From UBA1794 sp031552405 (GTDB lineage Bacteria > Bacteroidota > Bacteroidia > Bacteroidales > Bacteroidaceae): 64,000 nucleotides of DNA. A program made the translations under genes and the position numbers. The stretch spans positions 9,129-73,128 of the forward strand of contig JAVBMN010000043.1 of the NCBI GenBank assembly GCA_031552405.1, written 5' to 3'. Shown here piece by piece: positions 53,527 to 61,494 of the stretch. The notes beneath the pieces are model-generated. The model was not told the DNA's origin. It saw only the letters and a list, made by a program, of their open reading frames with translations, and ran no database searches. Every line of letters starts with the position of its first letter. Position 1 is the stretch's first letter.

Positions 53527-55440
53527 ATGAAACGTGTATTGTTTTTTATTCTTGTGGGGTTGGTTGCAGCCACATCTGTTAGGGGAGAAAGAGAAGAAAT
53601 CACCAAGAAAAATTGGCTGTTTTCTAATACTTCTGATATTGAATTGCGTTCTTTCGTAAGAACGGATACGGCTACTTTGTTGTACGTAAAGGTGAATGTA
53701 GTTAAGAGGGAGTGGACGATGTGCTCGGATTTACACCTATTGGCCGATGGGAAGAAACTGGCTTATCGTGGCGGTACGTTTTTAGTAAAAGACGGGGAAC
53801 GGCTGGCGGAGTATCCGCTTGTCCTTGATGAACCCAATCCTGTGGTATGTGATACGGTGAACGGAGCACTTGTGTATCCCCGTGATTCACTATTGCTGCG
53901 TTTTGATCCGATGCCTCCCGGTACGGTGGCATTTGATTTTATTGAGAGTGCTGACAAAGGGAAGTGGCCATGGGTGGTACTTGGAATAAAGTGTAACGGA
54001 GAACCCTATACAGGTCTGTTCACTCGTTCGGACACCGTGCCGTTTACTCCGGTTCTGTCAGCGTATACTCCCCGTACGGCGAAGGCTGTATTGCGTGGTA
54101 CTATACATGGCTACCGGAAGGAGATGGGTAGTTTTGGCTATTTTGGGAATGACCTTTATTCTATTACAGGAAAGGAGTTTCCTTTTGAAATCTGGTGTGA
54201 CTCATTAGGTCACTTTTCTTATGAGGCGGAACTCAGTTATCCGGTTTGTTTAATACCGTCTGTGTTGGGTAGGCAGTGGCCTGTAGTGTTGCTTGTGCCG
54301 GGTGAGGAACTGGTGATGGATGTGGATATGATTGCGATGAAAGACAATGGATGGTATACTCCTAATTTAATCGAACAACCGGGTCAGACGCCCGCAGCAC
54401 TGTTTTCCGGGGCTTATGCGGCACTGAATGATGCGATCTGGAGTGAGGGATGGAATTCAGGTTTTTATGTAATGAGAAATCCGGAGCTTCATATCTCTTT
54501 TCAGCAGTATGCCAGTCAGTTATGGGAAGCCTATCAGGAACGGTTGCAGGAAATAAACGTTGATAAGCGGTTTGAGGGAGTGCAGAAAGAATATCTGCAG
54601 TTATTGGCGCAAAAAAAATATATACGGGAGCGTATTAAGTATCAGGAATCAATTGAGAAAGCTTTTGCCCGTAGTGAAAATAAAAGTGATACCTTGACTC
54701 TTGAGAAACGCAAGGCGGAATTTACACTGTTGGATCCGCATGCCCATGAACTCGATATTTTCGGTTCGCTGAAAGGTCTGTTTATTATATTGAATGCGGA
54801 CTGGATAGACTATATGAAGGTTAATAGTCTAACGGATTCCCCATTCTATAAATGGGCGGCTGATTTTAAACACGCCCGTGACTGGGTAGCTCGTATCAAT
54901 CGTTTGCAGCCTGTGACGGATGAAAGAGTGTGGGACAGTATAGCACCGCTTTACGTAGAACCGTTGAGACAACTGAATGATACGGTGGTGCACAGGATGA
55001 ACATGCTTGCAAAAGGTAGTGTGGGGCGTGCGCATGAGGTACCTGATGTAGCCCCCGAGCAACTTATTTCCGCTATTGCCGGGCAGTTTAAAGGCAAGGT
55101 TGTGTTATTTGATTGTTGGGCTACCTGGTGCGGCCCATGCCTTCGGGGAATAGAACAAATGAAGGACATGAAAGAAGAGCTTGCCGGGCGTGATGTAGTC
55201 TTTGTATACCTGACCAATGAAACCTCCGAAGCTGCTGCCTGGACCAAGAGTGTACAGACGATTTCCGGAGAGCATTATCGTATCCCCAATGCGATATGGG
55301 AAAAATTGCCGGGTGTGCAGGCTATTCCTCAATACTTTGTATTCGACCGTAGCGGTAAGCAAATCTTTGAGCAAACCGGATGGAATGAACGATTGCTTCC
55401 TGTATTTAAAGAGCTTCTGCTAAATGCGTTGAGTGAATAA
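53527..55440 (+). CDS. Secreted TlpA-like thioredoxin-fold protein
   Basis: A 637-residue exported protein. The signal peptide is short (VLFFILVGLVAATSVRG). About 500 residues of beta-rich and helical sequence of unknown fold precede a C-terminal TlpA/ResA-type thioredoxin domain (about 520-635), with the redox motif CWATWCGPC and the cis-Pro region VQAIPQYFVFDRSG. It is probably a periplasmic thiol reductase or disulfide handler. The ATG at 53527 is chosen because the signal peptide starts there; an upstream ATG at 53503 would add eight residues ahead of it. Confidence 0.82.
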   Translation: MKRVLFFILVGLVAATSVRGEREEITKKNWLFSNTSDIELRSFVRTDTATLLYVKVNVVKREWTMCSDLHLLADGKKLAYRGGTFLVKDGERLAEYPLVLDEPNPVVCDTVNGALVYPRDSLLLRFDPMPPGTVAFDFIESADKGKWPWVVLGIKCNGEPYTGLFTRSDTVPFTPVLSAYTPRTAKAVLRGTIHGYRKEMGSFGYFGNDLYSITGKEFPFEIWCDSLGHFSYEAELSYPVCLIPSVLGRQWPVVLLVPGEELVMDVDMIAMKDNGWYTPNLIEQPGQTPAALFSGAYAALNDAIWSEGWNSGFYVMRNPELHISFQQYASQLWEAYQERLQEINVDKRFEGVQKEYLQLLAQKKYIRERIKYQESIEKAFARSENKSDTLTLEKRKAEFTLLDPHAHELDIFGSLKGLFIILNADWIDYMKVNSLTDSPFYKWAADFKHARDWVARINRLQPVTDERVWDSIAPLYVEPLRQLNDTVVHRMNMLAKGSVGRAHEVPDVAPEQLISAIAGQFKGKVVLFDCWATWCGPCLRGIEQMKDMKEELAGRDVVFVYLTNETSEAAAWTKSVQTISGEHYRIPNAIWEKLPGVQAIPQYFVFDRSGKQIFEQTGWNERLLPVFKELLLNALSE

Positions 55441-55506
55441 CCTATACGTGTGTGTGCCGGATACTGCAAATATTTCATTATTTTTGCGCCTCCTTAATGT
55501 TCTTGT

Positions 55507-56655
55507 ATGGATACGATCTATCTTTTTAACCCTGAAAATGACCTAGCTCTGGCCTGTGGCGAGGTGCATTACACCCCTCCCAAACATCCGCTTAAGATGG
55601 CTACCGACTTGGCTTCACTGCCCCGATGGTATGCCCCCGAGGGCGAGCGGGCGAAGTGGATCACCTTGGACCGCTTGCGGGAGGGTGCAGATTTCAGCAC
55701 TTTTCGCCTCTCTCCGTGGGGGTGGAGCAGCTCAATTATTCACCGTGCAAGATTAGCGGGTTTTAAGGAAGAAACTTTACCTTCTCAGGAGCAGGCTGCT
55801 CTTTTCCGGGAGCTTTCGCACCGCCAGACTGCAGTGCAACTTCTGTGCGAAATGAGAAAGGAAGAGCCTTCCTTCTTTTGTGGCGATTCTGCTGTGTGTC
55901 GCTCAATGGAAGAGGTTGAAAAGTTTCATGGCATTCATCGCCGCACTCTGCTGAAAGCACCCTGGTCGTGCAATGGAAGGGGGTTAATGCAGATTACATA
56001 TGATGACGTTACTCCACAAACAAGAGGGTGGATATTGGGCCTGATTAAGTCGCAAGGAAGCATTGTTACAGAGCGACTTCAGGATAAAGTGTGTGATTTT
56101 GCGATGGAATTTTATGCGGATGGAGCAGGAAAGGTAGCTTTCTCCGGATATTCACTTTTTCAAACGGATGGGGGAGGGCGTTACGCCGGAAATATACTGG
56201 CTACGGACCATGCTATGGAAACACATCTAACCCAATGGATATCCAGGGAACTGCTGCATGAAGTACGGGAAATGTTGATAGTAAAACTTTCTGCCCTATT
56301 AGCTCCTTCCGGTTACGAAGGCTATTTAGGAGTGGATATGCTAGTGGCTCGCGGGGATGCAGCTGCCCATTCAGAACAGGGATCTCGCCTGCTCCCCTGT
56401 GTGGAGATCAATCTCCGCATGAATATGGGCATGGTAGCCCATTGCTTGAGCGAACAATTTATACAAAGAAGAGATGATTGCAAGGGTTTGTACCGGGTAG
56501 ATTATTTCCCCGATCCGGAGGTGTTGAAACGAGATCATGAAGAGAATAAATGTAAGTACCCTTTATTGTTGAATGGGGATTTCCCAACCTCCGGCTATTT
56601 TCCCTTAACGCCTATCCTGAAGGATACGCAATACCGGGCCGCTGTTTGGCTTTAG
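55507..56655 (+). CDS. ATP-grasp-like protein, unknown substrate
   Basis: A 382-residue cytoplasmic protein. The first half is not recognised (starts MDTIYLFNPENDLALACGEV). The second half has features of an ATP-grasp fold: LLKAPWSCNGRGLMQI, where the ATP-binding lysine and glycine-rich loop sit, LGVDMLVA, and the metal-binding VEINLRMNMG (E-x-N). ATP-grasp enzymes join a carboxylate to an amine or thiol. No partner gene is beside it. A long palindrome follows at 56670. Confidence 0.65.
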   Translation: MDTIYLFNPENDLALACGEVHYTPPKHPLKMATDLASLPRWYAPEGERAKWITLDRLREGADFSTFRLSPWGWSSSIIHRARLAGFKEETLPSQEQAALFRELSHRQTAVQLLCEMRKEEPSFFCGDSAVCRSMEEVEKFHGIHRRTLLKAPWSCNGRGLMQITYDDVTPQTRGWILGLIKSQGSIVTERLQDKVCDFAMEFYADGAGKVAFSGYSLFQTDGGGRYAGNILATDHAMETHLTQWISRELLHEVREMLIVKLSALLAPSGYEGYLGVDMLVARGDAAAHSEQGSRLLPCVEINLRMNMGMVAHCLSEQFIQRRDDCKGLYRVDYFPDPEVLKRDHEENKCKYPLLLNGDFPTSGYFPLTPILKDTQYRAAVWL

Positions 56656-56669
56656 GCTGTGTGATCTTT

Positions 56670-56734
56670 CTTTTGGTTCTGTAGGCTATATCGGCACCAC
56701 AACGCGGTGCCGATATAGCCTACAGAACCAAAAG
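56670..56734. repeat. Perfect 29-bp-stem palindrome
   Basis: CTTTTGGTTCTGTAGGCTAT and the following ATCGGCACC (56670-56698) recur exactly in inverse at 56706-56734, loop ACAACGC. No T-run follows. It shares AGGCTATATC and the 29-bp stem length with the element at 23367-23427. It marks the border between core-like DNA and the AT-rich island. Confidence 0.85.
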
Positions 56735-56813
56735 TTGCACCAAAAGTGCTGAAAAACCGTATTTATTTTTTGGTAATGATATACTTATTTACACCACTCC
56801 CCATTTTTATATA

Positions 56814-56868
56814 ATGTACTCATTTGAGCAGATAACATAAATAGTTAGCATGAATCAAATGAGTACAT
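56814..56868 (+). promoter_or_regulatory. Inverted repeat around a start codon
   Basis: ATGTACTCATTTGA (56814-56827) and TCAAATGAGTACAT (56855-56868) are exact complements. The loop of 27 bases holds the presumed ribosome-binding region and the ATG at 56850; the right arm covers codons 2-7. In mRNA this would hide or frame the start site. Confidence 0.6.
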
Positions 56869-57137
56869 CTATTTATTATATCAATCCACAACTCTATTTT
56901 TTAATAAACAATGAAGTTATGGTGGAAGTTTCAAAACATATAAGAGGTTGGATTAATTGTTTAAGTGATATAAGAATGTGTCATATGAAACATTTTATAC
57001 ACCCTGTTAGAGAATTAATCAAAGATGAAACAATGTCATCAGATGAGAAAATTGAAAAAATCAAAGTTATCATAGAAAACCACTTATTAGAACATCATAA
57101 AATAAACCCAAAAGATTATGGAGTTAATGTACCTTAA
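56850..57137 (+). CDS. 95-residue protein, unknown
   Basis: An AT-rich small gene whose product I do not recognise. It is soluble and mainly helical (VMVEVSKHIRGWINCLSDIR, then EKIEKIKVIIENHLLEHH). The stop overlaps the stop of the converging gene by 4 bases. Its codon use (many AAT, TTA, AAA) differs from the genes before 56.7 kb. Confidence 0.6.
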   Translation: MNQMSTSIYYINPQLYFLINNEVMVEVSKHIRGWINCLSDIRMCHMKHFIHPVRELIKDETMSSDEKIEKIKVIIENHLLEHHKINPKDYGVNVP

Positions 57138-57445
57138 TCCCAATAAATAAGAAGTGCACCAACACCATCATAAGCATTCTCTGTTTTGAATTCTTTATTT
57201 TCAATAAACCCAAGTTCTGAAATCAATTTTTGATATGTGTTTCCTAATAAGCACATATCAATTTCTATACGAAGCAAATCTGGTTCATCAAAATTTTCTA
57301 TTTCACTTAACTTATCCCAACCTACTTGGGCAAATCTCCAATGAGATATTTTAGGTTCAACACTATTAATATGTTCAACTATTGTATTTAAGAGAATGTC
57401 TTTATCTTCCTCAATATCTACTATATCTATTACAACTCTATTCAT
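57134..57445 (-). CDS. 103-residue protein, unknown
   Basis: A small acidic soluble protein (MNRVVIDIVDIEEDKDILLN at its start), no membrane helix, not recognised. Together with the next upstream gene (an HTH regulator 50 bases away, same strand) it may form a two-gene unit, possibly of toxin-antitoxin size; nothing in the sequence proves this. Confidence 0.6.
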   Translation of the reverse strand: MNRVVIDIVDIEEDKDILLNTIVEHINSVEPKISHWRFAQVGWDKLSEIENFDEPDLLRIEIDMCLLGNTYQKLISELGFIENKEFKTENAYDGVGALLIYWD

Positions 57446-57495
57446 GCTATCTTTATTTAGTGTTCAACATCCTGCAAATATAGCAAAAGAAAACA

Positions 57496-57714
57496 TTATT
57501 CCACATCAACAAGATCCCTTATTTTCACATCCAATGCCTGACTAATCTTTATCAATGTCCCTAATGTAGGATTGGTTCTTCCTTTTTCAATTCTGATTAA
57601 ATTGTTATATTCTATATCAATTTTGTCAGAAAACTCTTGCAAAGACAAATTTTTATCTTCCCTTAATTCTCTGATTTTCAGACCTACCATTGTAATAATT
57701 TCATCTCTTTTCAT
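57496..57714 (-). CDS. XRE-family HTH regulator
   Basis: A 72-residue protein that is almost only a Cro/C1-type HTH: IRELREDKNLSLQEFSDKID, then YNNLIRIEKGRTNPTLGTLI, then KISQALDVKIRDLVDVE. It is divergent from the beta-barrel gene at 57881. Two ATCAT-N2-ATGAT palindromes in the shared promoter region are its likely operators. Confidence 0.88.
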   Translation of the reverse strand: MKRDEIITMVGLKIRELREDKNLSLQEFSDKIDIEYNNLIRIEKGRTNPTLGTLIKISQALDVKIRDLVDVE

Positions 57715-57722
57715 GTTTTTCT

Positions 57723-57787
57723 ATCATTAATGATTGAATTGCAAAGGAAATTATTTATCTTTGCGCCATCGCAATCATAAATGATTG
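57723..57787. promoter_or_regulatory. Divergent promoters with two operator-like palindromes
   Basis: Rightward: TTG (57734-57736) and TATCTTTG (57756-57763), 19 bases apart. Leftward: TTCCTTTG on the minus strand (57742-57749). Palindrome 1, ATCATTAATGAT, is at 57723-57734; palindrome 2, CAATCATAAATGATTG, is at 57772-57787. Their centres are 50 bases apart and cover the -33 region or start site of each promoter. A 21-codon open frame at 57805-57870 may be a leader peptide; it is not listed as a gene. Confidence 0.65.
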
Positions 57788-57880
57788 TTTGAAAGAGTCT
57801 TTTTATGAAAATGACTATGGGAGATGCTGAACACCCAATTAACAACATAGTAGGCAGTTTATTTCTTTAACAAAACAATT

Positions 57881-58408
57881 ATGAAGAGAGTTATTCTTTC
57901 TATTGGTCTTATGACCATGTGTGTAGTTACAATGTTTGCTCAGAAGGGTGAAACAGCAGTGGGTCTTAATCTTGGTTATGGTACAGAAGTTAAAAATGTG
58001 GGTATTGGTGCTAAGTTCCAGTACAATGTTACTGATGCCATCCGTCTGGAACCTTCATTCAATTACTTCCTAAAAAAAGATGGTTTGAGTATGTGGGATC
58101 TCAATGCTAATGTACATTATCTATTTCCAATAAGTAGCAAATTCAAGGTTTATCCCTTGGCTGGGCTTACTTATACAAGTTGGAAGTCTGATGGCTTTGA
58201 AATTGATCTGGGTGAGTGGGCTGAATACATAGAAGATTTTGAAATTGATTCAGAATCAACCACTACTGGAAAGTTTGGTGTGAATTTGGGTGTTGGCTGT
58301 GACTATTCATTGACAGAGAAACTAAACTTGAATTTTGAGTTGAAGTATCAGATCATTAGTGATTTCAGCCAGCTTGTATTTGGCATGGGTGTTGCTTATA
58401 AATTCTAA
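57881..58408 (+). CDS. Small outer-membrane beta-barrel protein
   Basis: A 175-residue exported protein (signal ends VTMFAQ) with the strand pattern of an 8-stranded barrel: ETAVGLNLGYGTEVKNVGIG at the start, LNANVHYLFPISSKFKVYPL in the middle and a terminal LVFGMGVAYKF. Such proteins are porin-like or OmpA-barrel-like. The stop is 2 bases before the start of the next gene, so both are in one operon under the XRE regulator. Confidence 0.75.
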   Translation: MKRVILSIGLMTMCVVTMFAQKGETAVGLNLGYGTEVKNVGIGAKFQYNVTDAIRLEPSFNYFLKKDGLSMWDLNANVHYLFPISSKFKVYPLAGLTYTSWKSDGFEIDLGEWAEYIEDFEIDSESTTTGKFGVNLGVGCDYSLTEKLNLNFELKYQIISDFSQLVFGMGVAYKF

Positions 58409-58410
58409 CT

Positions 58411-59223
58411 ATGAGAAAGTATAGTAATATAATATACAATGTAGCTATGATGATTTTCATGGCTACATTCTCCACTGGATTTACTTCTTGTAGTAGTGAT
58501 GAAGAGGAAAACTTCAATGGAGGTGGTGGAAATTTTGGGAATTCAATCACATTAACCATGGAAATTGAAGACAGGAAAGAATTTGGTTTAGATATATCTG
58601 GAACTGATATTAACATTGATTGGGGTGATGGCAACAGTAAATACTATACATCTTCTCATGGTAGTTATTTTACCAAGATTGAACATACCTATTCAGAAGA
58701 AGGTAAATACACCATTACTATCACTGGCAACTCACTAACAAAATTTGGCAGTGATGCTTGTTTAAGTCTTGATGTATCCAAGGCCAAGGGTGTGACTTAT
58801 TTGGAATTTGGAGGTGCTATTGAAAGTATTGACCTGTCAAAAAACACAGAGCTGTTAGAATTAGATTGTTCATCTTCTAATCTTAGTAATCTTGATCTTT
58901 CAAAGAATAATAAGTTAACTTGTTTATCTTGTGATTGGAGTAATTTATCTTCATTAGATCTATCTAAAAATACTTCATTGCAATCTTTGAGTTGTTCAAA
59001 TAACAAGTTAGAAGAATTGATTCTTAATAGCAATGATATAAAGGACATAGGATGTGTCAATAACAAACTATCAGTAACTGCACTTAATAATCTGTTTAAT
59101 TCATTGCCCACTGAACCTGATAAGGATAATAATGTAACAAGAGCTATTGTTTTTGACAGGAATCCAGGTACCAATGACTGTGATAGGACTATTCTTACTA
59201 ATAAGGGTTGGATAATATATTGA
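58411..59223 (+). CDS. Surface lipoprotein with PKD-like and LRR repeats
   Basis: A 270-residue lipoprotein (lipobox FTSC, Cys27, then acidic residues). A PKD-like domain follows, about 45-110 (TDINIDWGDGNSKYY, HTYSEEGKYTITITG). It is followed by leucine-rich repeats, about 125-210, built on LDLSKN: IDLSKNTELLELDCSSSNLS, NLDLSKNNKLTCLSC, SLDLSKNTSLQSLSC. Proteins of this kind are common on Bacteroides surfaces and bind host or microbial ligands. A terminator follows at 59319. Confidence 0.8.
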   Translation: MRKYSNIIYNVAMMIFMATFSTGFTSCSSDEEENFNGGGGNFGNSITLTMEIEDRKEFGLDISGTDINIDWGDGNSKYYTSSHGSYFTKIEHTYSEEGKYTITITGNSLTKFGSDACLSLDVSKAKGVTYLEFGGAIESIDLSKNTELLELDCSSSNLSNLDLSKNNKLTCLSCDWSNLSSLDLSKNTSLQSLSCSNNKLEELILNSNDIKDIGCVNNKLSVTALNNLFNSLPTEPDKDNNVTRAIVFDRNPGTNDCDRTILTNKGWIIY

Positions 59224-59318
59224 TAAACAGCCCACTATTAACCAAATAATTTATCTATATAACTAAGGTTAGTTTTTAAACAGCATTGTCGTTTTGTCTT
59301 GTGTTAATTTGCTGTTTG

Positions 59319-59354
59319 CCACCACAGGGGTTTTATTCCTTGTGGTGGTTTTTT
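59319..59354 (+). terminator. Intrinsic terminator of barrel-LRR operon
   Basis: CCACCACA (59319-59326) pairs with TGTGGTGG (59341-59348), followed by six T. It is 96 bases past the LRR gene stop. The rest of 59224-59504 shows no gene. Confidence 0.8.
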
Positions 59355-59504
59355 ATTTAGGTGCATTATATCTGGTTTACAATAAATAAAATAGACACTA
59401 CTATTTATTAAAGCAAGGAATTTTCAAACTCTTCTTCTGGGGAATGGGAGATATGCTATTAATCATCAAAAAGAACCAATTTATGGTATGGAGGATATCA
59501 GAAT

Positions 59505-60131
59505 TTATATAGCCCAAAAAAGCTGAATAACAAATATGGCCAAAGTGAATAGAAAAACAAATGATGTAATAATTCCTCGTTTATAAAAGTTGTTGAAAAT
59601 AATTTCAACTTCTGTCTCTATTAACAATACCAAACCTGCAGCCTCTTTAAATTTCTCTATGGACCGCTCCAGCTCTAAAGATGTCAACTCATTATTCTTT
59701 AAATTACGAGCCTCCATCCAAACATCTTGTGAATTTTTCAATACTTCTCTGATACGTGAATGCAAAGGAGCATGTTTTTTACGTAAACCCAATAAACTTT
59801 CAAATTTTATAAAGGATTGTTTATATTTGCCATATGAATTAAAAACGGATGATGATAAATATTCATAATGTTCTTGGTATGTCTCAACAATCCCTCTTCT
59901 AATATGTTCTTGTATCTCTATGAGATTTTTGTCTACATTTAATACATCCAATGAATTGGCTGCAATGTCACGGAGGTGAGAAAGTACATCTCTGGATTCA
60001 ATAAATACAGGATGTGGACTTATCCGATTTTGACTCTCAACAAAATTCTCTGCTTCAAATAGCCTTGGAACACCATTTAATAATATGGCAAATATGCGAT
60101 CACATATTTCTGCTTTAAATGCGTTTGTCAT
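59505..60131 (-). CDS. Tail-anchored helical protein, unknown
   Basis: A 208-residue protein, nearly all helical, with coiled-coil-like stretches (LTSLELERSIEKFKEAAGLV) and a single membrane helix at the very C-terminus (GIITSFVFLFTLAIFVIQLF). That makes it a tail-anchored protein with its bulk in the cytoplasm. It is not recognised. It is the last gene of a four-gene operon starting with an XRE regulator. Confidence 0.6.
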   Translation of the reverse strand: MTNAFKAEICDRIFAILLNGVPRLFEAENFVESQNRISPHPVFIESRDVLSHLRDIAANSLDVLNVDKNLIEIQEHIRRGIVETYQEHYEYLSSSVFNSYGKYKQSFIKFESLLGLRKKHAPLHSRIREVLKNSQDVWMEARNLKNNELTSLELERSIEKFKEAAGLVLLIETEVEIIFNNFYKRGIITSFVFLFTLAIFVIQLFWAI

Positions 60132-60146
60132 GTTATAGTAATGGGA

Positions 60147-60335
60147 TTAGTCTATTAACTTCATAAGTTGTTCTGTATCCTGTTGCATTTGCTTTCTTTC
60201 TTCTGTAGAGAAGTGGAGTAAATAGTCAACAGGATATCCCATACGTTTCTTTTTCTGCACTATTTTTGCAGGCCTTTCTATAGGTAGAACACCTATTAGA
60301 ATTAGGATATCTTTAAAAAAAGAATTTCTTTCCAT
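60147..60335 (-). CDS. 62-residue protein, unknown
   Basis: A small basic protein with a short hydrophobic N-terminal stretch (DILILIGVLPI) and a charged C-terminal helix (STEERKQMQQDTEQLMKLID). The spacing to its neighbours is 2 and 15 bases, so it is very likely translated in one operon with them. Confidence 0.55.
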   Translation of the reverse strand: MERNSFFKDILILIGVLPIERPAKIVQKKKRMGYPVDYLLHFSTEERKQMQQDTEQLMKLID

Positions 60336-60337
60336 GC

Positions 60338-60682
60338 TTAGTTATTGTTAGTATTTTTATTCCTTGCATTGTGTATATAATGATAGAAGAAAGCCTCAGC
60401 TGTTAGACCTCCTAATAATGCCTGTCTACATGAGACTACATCTAACAAAATAATAGTATATGCAAAACTAATAATGAAGCATGAAAAAACAACATCAAAA
60501 AACAAGAGTCTTTTATCCATGCTAACAACTCTACTCCAATTATCTATTCTTTTATCAAGAGGTAAATGATTTGCATTTCCATCTTTAGAAGATGGGAATA
60601 CAATTAATCCAAAATAGGCAATCAAACTACCCAAAATGGATGATGAGATTAGTTTTGCTAAAAGTATCATAAGGGGCGGCAA
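60338..60682 (-). CDS. 114-residue membrane protein, unknown
   Basis: Three predicted membrane helices: residues 3-30 (ILLAKLISSSILGSLIAYFG), 58-82 (LLFFDVVFSCFIISFAYTII) and a weaker third near 86-104. A hydrophilic loop lies between the first two. The C-terminus is Asn-rich. It is part of the XRE-led operon. Confidence 0.6.
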   Translation of the reverse strand: MPPLMILLAKLISSSILGSLIAYFGLIVFPSSKDGNANHLPLDKRIDNWSRVVSMDKRLLFFDVVFSCFIISFAYTIILLDVVSCRQALLGGLTAEAFFYHYIHNARNKNTNNN

Positions 60683-60703
60683 ATTTACTAAATAAATTTA
60701 TAT

Positions 60704-60919
60704 TTATTGTTTAAGCGGCCAAAAAACTTGCTCAAAAGAGTAGTTTTTGTTAGTCAATTCATTTAAGTTCCTAAGAATTCTATTCAAAGTCTCTATTTTA
60801 GAATTCCCTTCATTGTTTTCAATGCGAGTTATTGTTCTGGTAGCAATATTCGCTTTTTTGGCCAACTCTGTAACAGTCAACCCTTCTTTTATCCGTATTT
60901 CTTTTAAATTACTCTTCAT
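60704..60919 (-). CDS. XRE-family HTH regulator
   Basis: A 71-residue Cro/C1-type HTH protein: LKEIRIKEGLTVTELAKKAN, then IATRTITRIENNEGNSKIET, then LNRILRNLNELTNKNYS. The frame is open to 60994, but the promoter's -7 box lies at 60952-60959, so the ATG at 60919 is the start. It leads a four-gene operon of small unknown proteins. Confidence 0.85.
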   Translation of the reverse strand: MKSNLKEIRIKEGLTVTELAKKANIATRTITRIENNEGNSKIETLNRILRNLNELTNKNYSFEQVFWPLKQ

Positions 60920-60951
60920 TGCTGTAAATTGCTTGACATTTATTGATATTG

Positions 60952-60983
60952 CAAATATAATCATAAAAAAACAAGAAATGCAA
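60952..60983 (-). promoter_or_regulatory. Promoter of the XRE-led operon
   Basis: On the minus strand TTG (60981-60983) and TATATTTG (60952-60959) are 21 bases apart, giving a leader of about 25 bases. Confidence 0.6.
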
Positions 60984-61138
60984 GTAAAACTCACATTTTT
61001 TCATATAAAAACTTCATATGTCAGAAAATATGCATAATAGCCATGGAAAAATAAGATAAAATAGAGCATTCTTTTTTTTTGAATGGTTATAACCATGCGA
61101 TTGAATTTTGCAATTAATTTGGAGATAAATGTAATTAC

Positions 61139-61303
61139 TCAACTTTTCTTCTTTTTCTTTTCCCAGTACTTTTTCAGTGATTCACTGATCTTTTCTTTGT
61201 GAGCTTCTGATAAGTGCCTACCATAGAAAGGATTTTTCATGCCACTTAAAGCAACACTTATCTTGTGTTTTGTAGATGGTAATAGTTTTCTGCCTCTTCT
61301 CAT
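61139..61303 (-). CDS. Orphan NUMOD3-like micro-protein
   Basis: A 54-residue basic protein. The centre, SGMKNPFYGRHLSEAHKEKI, matches the NUMOD3 DNA-binding motif (G-K-NP-YG-H-SEE-K) found in homing endonucleases, and it ends in a lysine-rich helix. No nuclease domain is attached. It is read on the minus strand just ahead of the IS1595-type transposase gene, which runs the other way. Confidence 0.6.
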   Translation of the reverse strand: MRRGRKLLPSTKHKISVALSGMKNPFYGRHLSEAHKEKISESLKKYWEKKKKKS

Positions 61304-61434
61304 AAAAATACATTTTTATATAAATAGTGTTTATTAGAATGCTTCTATTTTCAATATTTGAAAGATTTTTCAGTGCAAATGATTGTTTTATGGTTATTTT
61401 ATAGTTAATTATATTTAATACAATATTCCACATG

Positions 61435-61465
61435 TTGTTTTAGTGTAATATTAGAATTATCTTTG
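61435..61465 (+). promoter_or_regulatory. Promoter of IS1595-type transposase
   Basis: TTG (61435-61437) and TATCTTTG (61458-61465) are 20 bases apart, 30 bases before the ATG at 61495. Confidence 0.65.
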
Positions 61466-61494
61466 CCTATGTAATTAACAACAATAATGAGACG

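Noticed and set aside
61218..61433. 71-residue open frame on the minus strand
   Set aside because: It overlaps the NUMOD3-like gene on the same strand in another frame, and its composition (Ile, Asn, Lys, Tyr) is what AT-rich DNA gives by chance.
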